Assembly (NCBI GenBank): GCA_965277435.1
Contig: OZ255821.1
Location: 2,046,001-2,110,000 of the forward strand
Reading direction: 5' to 3'
Source: Bog-105 sp965277435
GTDB lineage: Bacteria > Acidobacteriota > Terriglobia > Bryobacterales > Bryobacteraceae
DNA: 64,000 bases
Part shown: positions 59,994 to 64,000 of the stretch, in pieces
Position numbering within the stretch: position 1 is the first letter of the stretch
Layout: each line of letters starts with the position of its first letter
Program-made: the position numbers and the translations under genes
The notes under the pieces: model-generated
Told to the model about the DNA's origin: nothing
Database searches by the model: none
Seen by the model: only the letters and a program-made list of their open reading frames with translations

Positions 59994-61268
59994 GTGTCCC
60001 GAATTGTTCTCAATCCTTTCGGCTCGTTCGGAGACCTTCACCCGTTCCTCGCCATTGCCATCGAGTTGCAGCGACGCGGTCACAAGGCTATCGTCGCCAC
60101 CTCCGCCGTGTATCGCGAAAAAATTGAAGCTGAAGGCGTCGGGTTCGCACCCGTTCGGCCCGACGTAGGCACACTGATTGCTCGCCCCGACCTGATTGCC
60201 AAACTTTGGGATCGCCGGCTCGGCACCGAGCACCTGATCCGCGAAATACTCGCGCCGCATATCGAAGGCGCTTTCGAGGATCTGCGCACCGCCTGCCGGG
60301 GAGCCGACCTGCTGCTCACCCACACCGCGGGCTTTGCCGGTCCGATCGTGGCCGAAATCTTGCAACTGCGATGGTTGTCGACGGCTTTGCAGCCGTCCGT
60401 GTTTTTCTCGGCTTATGATCCGCCTGTGCTTGCCCCTGCCGAATGGCTGCGCCATCTCCAGCCACTCGGACAATGGCCTTTTCGATTAGCCCGGCGCTAC
60501 GGGCGATTTGAAACGCGCCGCTGGCTCAAACCGATACTGGAGTTGCGTCGCCGTCTGGGTTTATCGAACTTCGCTAATCCGCTGTTCGAAGGTCAGTTCT
60601 CGCCGCAGGGTACGCTGGCTTTATTCTCCGGCCACTTCGCCAGACCGCAACCCGACTGGCCTGCCGGCACAATCACTACCGGCTTTATCTTCTACGACAA
60701 GCGTGGCGCAGGCTTCGGCTCTCGCTCACCTGCGGCCCTCGAGAGTTTTCTTGCCGCAGGCCCTGCTCCCATCGTATTTACGCTGGGCTCGTCCGCCGTC
60801 ATGCACCCGGGTACTTTCTTTGGCGAAAGCATAGCCGCCGCGCAAGCCCTCGGCCAGCGAGCCGTCCTGCTCATCGGAGACTTAGCTCGTCAGCAAGCCC
60901 CAGCCCCTACTTCTCCGTCTATCTATATAACCGACTATGCGCCTTATTCAGAGCTGCTGCCGCGCGCGGCGCTCACTGTCCACCAGGGTGGCATCGGCAC
61001 CACCGCGCAGGCTCTGCAAGCCGGCCGGCCTATGCTGATAGTTCCGTGGGCGCATGATCAACCCGACAATGCGGAGCGCCTGCGTCGCCTGAGTGTGTCT
61101 CTTACAATCAAACGCGACGAATACCGTTCCCGGAAAGTAGCTCCTTTAACTGAGCAGATCCTGAACAATTCGGCTTACGCCGAAAAAGCCAGGAATATTA
61201 GCCGGCAACTCTCCGTTGAAAATGGTCTGCGAAACGCCTGCGACGCGATCGAAAAAGCCGCGCGTTAA
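59994..61268 (+). CDS. GT1-type glycosyltransferase (MGT/rhamnosyltransferase-like)
   Basis: The 424-residue protein starts at GTG 59994, six bases after the previous stop. It has SFGDLHPFLAIAIELQRRGHKAIV in the N-terminal acceptor domain and PIVFTLGSSAVMHPG at the domain interface. ALTVHQGGIGTTAQALQAGRPMLIVPWAHDQPDNAERL in the C-terminal half is the donor-binding signature of GT1 enzymes like RhlB and macrolide glycosyltransferases. It would glycosylate a lipid or small molecule with an inverting mechanism in the cytosol. Donor and acceptor are unknown. The 3' end is 20 bases from the convergent E1 gene. Confidence 0.93.
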   Translation: MSRIVLNPFGSFGDLHPFLAIAIELQRRGHKAIVATSAVYREKIEAEGVGFAPVRPDVGTLIARPDLIAKLWDRRLGTEHLIREILAPHIEGAFEDLRTACRGADLLLTHTAGFAGPIVAEILQLRWLSTALQPSVFFSAYDPPVLAPAEWLRHLQPLGQWPFRLARRYGRFETRRWLKPILELRRRLGLSNFANPLFEGQFSPQGTLALFSGHFARPQPDWPAGTITTGFIFYDKRGAGFGSRSPAALESFLAAGPAPIVFTLGSSAVMHPGTFFGESIAAAQALGQRAVLLIGDLARQQAPAPTSPSIYITDYAPYSELLPRAALTVHQGGIGTTAQALQAGRPMLIVPWAHDQPDNAERLRRLSVSLTIKRDEYRSRKVAPLTEQILNNSAYAEKARNISRQLSVENGLRNACDAIEKAAR

Positions 61269-61288
61269 AAAAATCGTGCGGCCCAGAT

Positions 61289-64000
61289 CTAACGTTTCTT
61301 ACGCACTAAACGCCGCGCTTTTCGCACTACCGCCGGGGACGCCGCAAACGCTTCATTCGCTAAACCGTTTTGCTGATCGTTGTGAACCTTCAATGCACCT
61401 GCCGCCGGGCTGGCCGCTGTCGGACGTCCCACGTAGCGCAATTGCCGCCCCGTTCCGCCCGGATTGATAATCGCCTGTAATTGTTCTTCGACGAAATACC
61501 AGGCGCCCATATTTTCCGGTTCTTCCTGCACCCAGAACAACTCCGCCACTTCCGGATAACGGCGCAGAATATCCACCAGTCGCTGCAGCGGAAAGGGATA
61601 CATCTGTTCCAGGCGAATGATCGCCACGTCGCTCCGTCCGAGTTCCTCGCGCTTGTTGACCAGGTCGTAATAAACTTTTCCCGAACAGAGGAGAATTCGT
61701 TTTACCTGACTGCCCACATACTGCGGATCCCCAATCACTTCCTGGAACGCACCGCTCGTCAGTTCTTCCAGTCGCGAAGTGGCCTTGTTATACCGCAGCA
61801 GAAACTTCGGCGTGAACACCACGAGCGGTTTGCGCAGTCCGCGACGATCACTGCCGCAGTGCATCTGCCGCCGCAGCAAATGAAAATACTGCGCGGGCGT
61901 GGTGCACTGGCAAACCTGAATATTGTCCTCCGCACACAGTTGCAGAAACCGCTCGATGCGCGCGCTCGAATGCTCCGGCCCCTGCCCTTCGAGCCCATGC
62001 GGCAGCAGCAGCACCAGGCCGCTCGGTTGATTCCACTTCGATTCGGCCGAGACCACGAATTGATCGATGATAATCTGCGCGCCGTTTACAAAATCACCGA
62101 ACTGCGCTTCCCACAGCACGAGCGTGAGTGGATCGGCCACGCTGTATCCAAACTCGAAGCCCATCACCGCAAATTCGCTCAGCAGGCTGTTCACCGCCTC
62201 GAATTTTGCCTGTTTTGGGTCGAGGTGCTTAAGAGGGCAGTAGGGTTCACCGGTTTCATAATCGCTGAATTCCAGATGACGCTGCGTAAACGTTCCGCGC
62301 GTCACATCTTCGCCGCTCAGCCGCACCGGAGTTCCTTCTAGAGCCAGACTGCCAAATGCCAGCGTCTCCGCAAAACCCCAGTCAATCGGCGCGCCGCGCA
62401 GTACTTCCCGTCGCCGGTCGAGCAGTGACTTGAGCTTTGGATGCAGATTAAACTCTTCCGGCAGCGTCGTGCACTTTTCAATTACCTGCACCAGCGTGTT
62501 GTAGTCCGCTGCTGTTGAAGGACTCGGCTGAAACAGCGCCTCCGCCGGCACTTCCGCAAACTCTTCAATCGTGAACTCTTCGCGATTCTTCTTCGATTCG
62601 TCGTACGTCTCGTTGAGCCGGTTACGGACTTGGGCGCGGAGGCTGTCGATGTGATCCTGATCGGCGAATTTCTCCCGCACCAGCCGTTCCGCGTATTGCG
62701 TCAACACCGTCTGCGTATTCTTGATCTTGCGATACATCACCGGCTGCGTGTAACTCGGGTCGTCAGCTTCGTTGTGTCCTTGCCGCCGGTATCCGATAAT
62801 GTCGATAACCACGTCTCGCTTAAATCGCTGCCGGAAATCGTACGCCAGTTGAGCCGCCCGCAAACACGCCTCAGGCTCATCCGCATTCACATGGAAAATA
62901 GGCGCCTGCACCGATAGCGCAATGTCCGTGCAGTAAATACTGCTGCGCCCGTCGAGCGGGTTGGTCGTAAAACCAATTTGATTGTTCGTAATAACGTGGA
63001 TCGTGCCGCCCGTCGTGTAGCCATCCAGTTGCGACATCTGCAATACCTCGGCCACCACGCCCTGACCGATAAACGCCGCATCGCCGTGAATCAGAATAGG
63101 CAGCACCCGCTCCCGCTTTTCATCCCCGATTCGATCCTGCTTCGGACGTACCAGGCCTTCCACCACTGGATCCACCGCTTCCAGATGGCTGGGATTGAAC
63201 GCCACCGAAACCAGAATTTCTTTGCCTTGCGTCGAGTGGTGAATGCCGCTCGCGCCCAGGTGATACTTCACATCGCCCGAACCCTGCACTGTATTCGGAT
63301 CCGGCTGCCCTTCGAACTCCGAAAACACCTGCGTCATAGACTTGCCGACGACGTTTGCCAATACGTTCAACCGGCCGCGATGCGCCATGCCGATTACCGC
63401 TTCGTGCACGTTTTCATTCGCGCCGCGCTCCAGGATTTCATCGAGCGCTACGATCGTGCTCTCCAAACCTTCCAAGCCAAACCGCTTTTGCCCGACAAAG
63501 CGCGTCTGCAGAAAGTGTTCGAATTCTTCTGCCTGCACCAACCGGCTGAGAATGCGCCGCCGCACCGGATCTTCAATCTTCCACGCATTCATGGTGCCTT
63601 CCATGCGATCCTGCAGCCATTGCTTCTGTTGCGGATTCTGGATGTGCATGTACTCGATGCCGATCGAGCCGCAGTACGTCGTACGCAAACGGTCGAGGAT
63701 CTCGCGCAGCGTCTCATATGGCTGCATGTACGAGCCGATTGCTCCACTAGGCGCTTTCACTGCCCCCGCTAAGAAGGGACGATCCAGATCCCAAATCGAA
63801 AGCCCGTAGCTCGCCGGGTCGAGTTCCGGATGATACGCAGGATCATTTCCTAGCGGATTGATATTCGCGAGTAAATGGCCGCGAATCCGGTAAGAATTAA
63901 TCAGCTGAATGACCGCTGCTTCTTTGGCAATATCGGTGTTTGTAGCACCGGCGTTAAATTGTCCTGGAGTAATCTGTTGATCGGACTGCCAGCGCACCGG
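61289..64000 (-). CDS. sucA: 2-oxoglutarate dehydrogenase E1 component, N-terminus beyond window
   Basis: The minus-strand frame runs to the right edge, so the start is not seen; 903 codons plus stop are present. Motifs fit E1 of the 2-oxoglutarate complex: SYRIRGHLLANINPLG, the substrate loop GMAHRGRLNVLANVVGKS, HLGASGIHHS, HGDAAFIGQGVVAEVLQMS and NNQIGFTTN (TPP-binding region), VDIIGYRRQGHNEADDPSYTQP, and the C-terminal transketolase-like domain with EAQFGDFVNGAQIIIDQFV and VQEEPENMGAW. It decarboxylates 2-oxoglutarate with thiamine diphosphate and passes succinyl to E2 (not in the window). A few N-terminal residues beyond about 30 are missing. Confidence 0.96.
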   Translation of the reverse strand, partial: PVRWQSDQQITPGQFNAGATNTDIAKEAAVIQLINSYRIRGHLLANINPLGNDPAYHPELDPASYGLSIWDLDRPFLAGAVKAPSGAIGSYMQPYETLREILDRLRTTYCGSIGIEYMHIQNPQQKQWLQDRMEGTMNAWKIEDPVRRRILSRLVQAEEFEHFLQTRFVGQKRFGLEGLESTIVALDEILERGANENVHEAVIGMAHRGRLNVLANVVGKSMTQVFSEFEGQPDPNTVQGSGDVKYHLGASGIHHSTQGKEILVSVAFNPSHLEAVDPVVEGLVRPKQDRIGDEKRERVLPILIHGDAAFIGQGVVAEVLQMSQLDGYTTGGTIHVITNNQIGFTTNPLDGRSSIYCTDIALSVQAPIFHVNADEPEACLRAAQLAYDFRQRFKRDVVIDIIGYRRQGHNEADDPSYTQPVMYRKIKNTQTVLTQYAERLVREKFADQDHIDSLRAQVRNRLNETYDESKKNREEFTIEEFAEVPAEALFQPSPSTAADYNTLVQVIEKCTTLPEEFNLHPKLKSLLDRRREVLRGAPIDWGFAETLAFGSLALEGTPVRLSGEDVTRGTFTQRHLEFSDYETGEPYCPLKHLDPKQAKFEAVNSLLSEFAVMGFEFGYSVADPLTLVLWEAQFGDFVNGAQIIIDQFVVSAESKWNQPSGLVLLLPHGLEGQGPEHSSARIERFLQLCAEDNIQVCQCTTPAQYFHLLRRQMHCGSDRRGLRKPLVVFTPKFLLRYNKATSRLEELTSGAFQEVIGDPQYVGSQVKRILLCSGKVYYDLVNKREELGRSDVAIIRLEQMYPFPLQRLVDILRRYPEVAELFWVQEEPENMGAWYFVEEQLQAIINPGGTGRQLRYVGRPTAASPAAGALKVHNDQQNGLANEAFAASPAVVRKARRLVRKKR

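Noticed and set aside
62978..63772. 264-aa plus-strand frame
   Set aside because: It is antisense to the 2-oxoglutarate dehydrogenase E1 gene and is arginine/histidine-rich, typical of a shadow frame.

Overview
The window looks like a chromosomal segment of an acidobacterium, most likely near the Solibacter/Bryobacter group. The indications are an orphan duplicated ABC-type permease of the kind typical of this phylum, a VWFA-related secreted protein, a large TonB-dependent receptor with an N-terminal carboxypeptidase-regulatory domain, a PEP-CTERM protein, and a DUF433/DUF5615 toxin-antitoxin remnant. All family names were assigned by eye from motifs; no database search was run. Layout: 1-5.8 kb carries envelope polysaccharide genes (a GT2 fragment, a GT-C-like membrane protein, an O-antigen ligase, a frameshifted acyltransferase) and a toxin-antitoxin remnant beside a 170-bp MITE-like element. 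5.8-10 kb is a minus-strand run with overlapping genes (a PD-(D/E)XK-like nuclease, a DUF697-like membrane protein, YceH, a BON protein), divergent from yggS and a CocE-type hydrolase. 12-24.3 kb is the most distinctive part. After a TPR/GT9-like protein and a histidine phosphatase comes a co-directional cassette of methyltransferase, rearranged (apparently circularly permuted) glycoside hydrolase, two extended SDR epimerases, a B12-type radical SAM enzyme, a GT4 and three CgeB-type glycosyltransferases, ending in a VWFA-domain secreted protein. Most junctions overlap or are short. It looks like a dedicated pathway for an unusual, possibly C-methylated or otherwise radical-modified oligosaccharide. 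24.3-28.4 kb holds a glycine-zipper stress protein and the TonB receptor. 28.55-32.26 kb is a probable small genomic island: an 18-bp copy of the tRNA-Gln 3' end lies at its left end, the intact tRNA-Gln(CTG) at its right end, and an excisionase-like gene, three 11-bp iterons, a Tat-exported protein and a LigA-type BRCT fragment lie inside. No integrase remains. 32.3-44.5 kb is mostly housekeeping: ppgK, tatA-tatC, a PmoA-like protein, an M48 protease, Gfo/Idh oxidoreductase, ppa, a DUF2076 protein, gdhA, vapBC with a long perfect operator palindrome, and a PEP-CTERM beta-helix protein. A hexanucleotide microsatellite sits between ppgK and an otherwise overlooked 55-aa secreted ORF. 44.5-46.1 kb is an integrase-type insertion sequence whose transposase carries one in-frame amber stop, flanked by 17-bp inverted repeats. 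46.1-64 kb contains mutS-anmK, the duplicated permease, a GT-C-like membrane protein, a trehalose synthase-maltokinase fusion, a secreted Gfo/Idh-like protein with a GT1 glycosyltransferase, and the 2-oxoglutarate dehydrogenase E1 gene, cut by the right edge.
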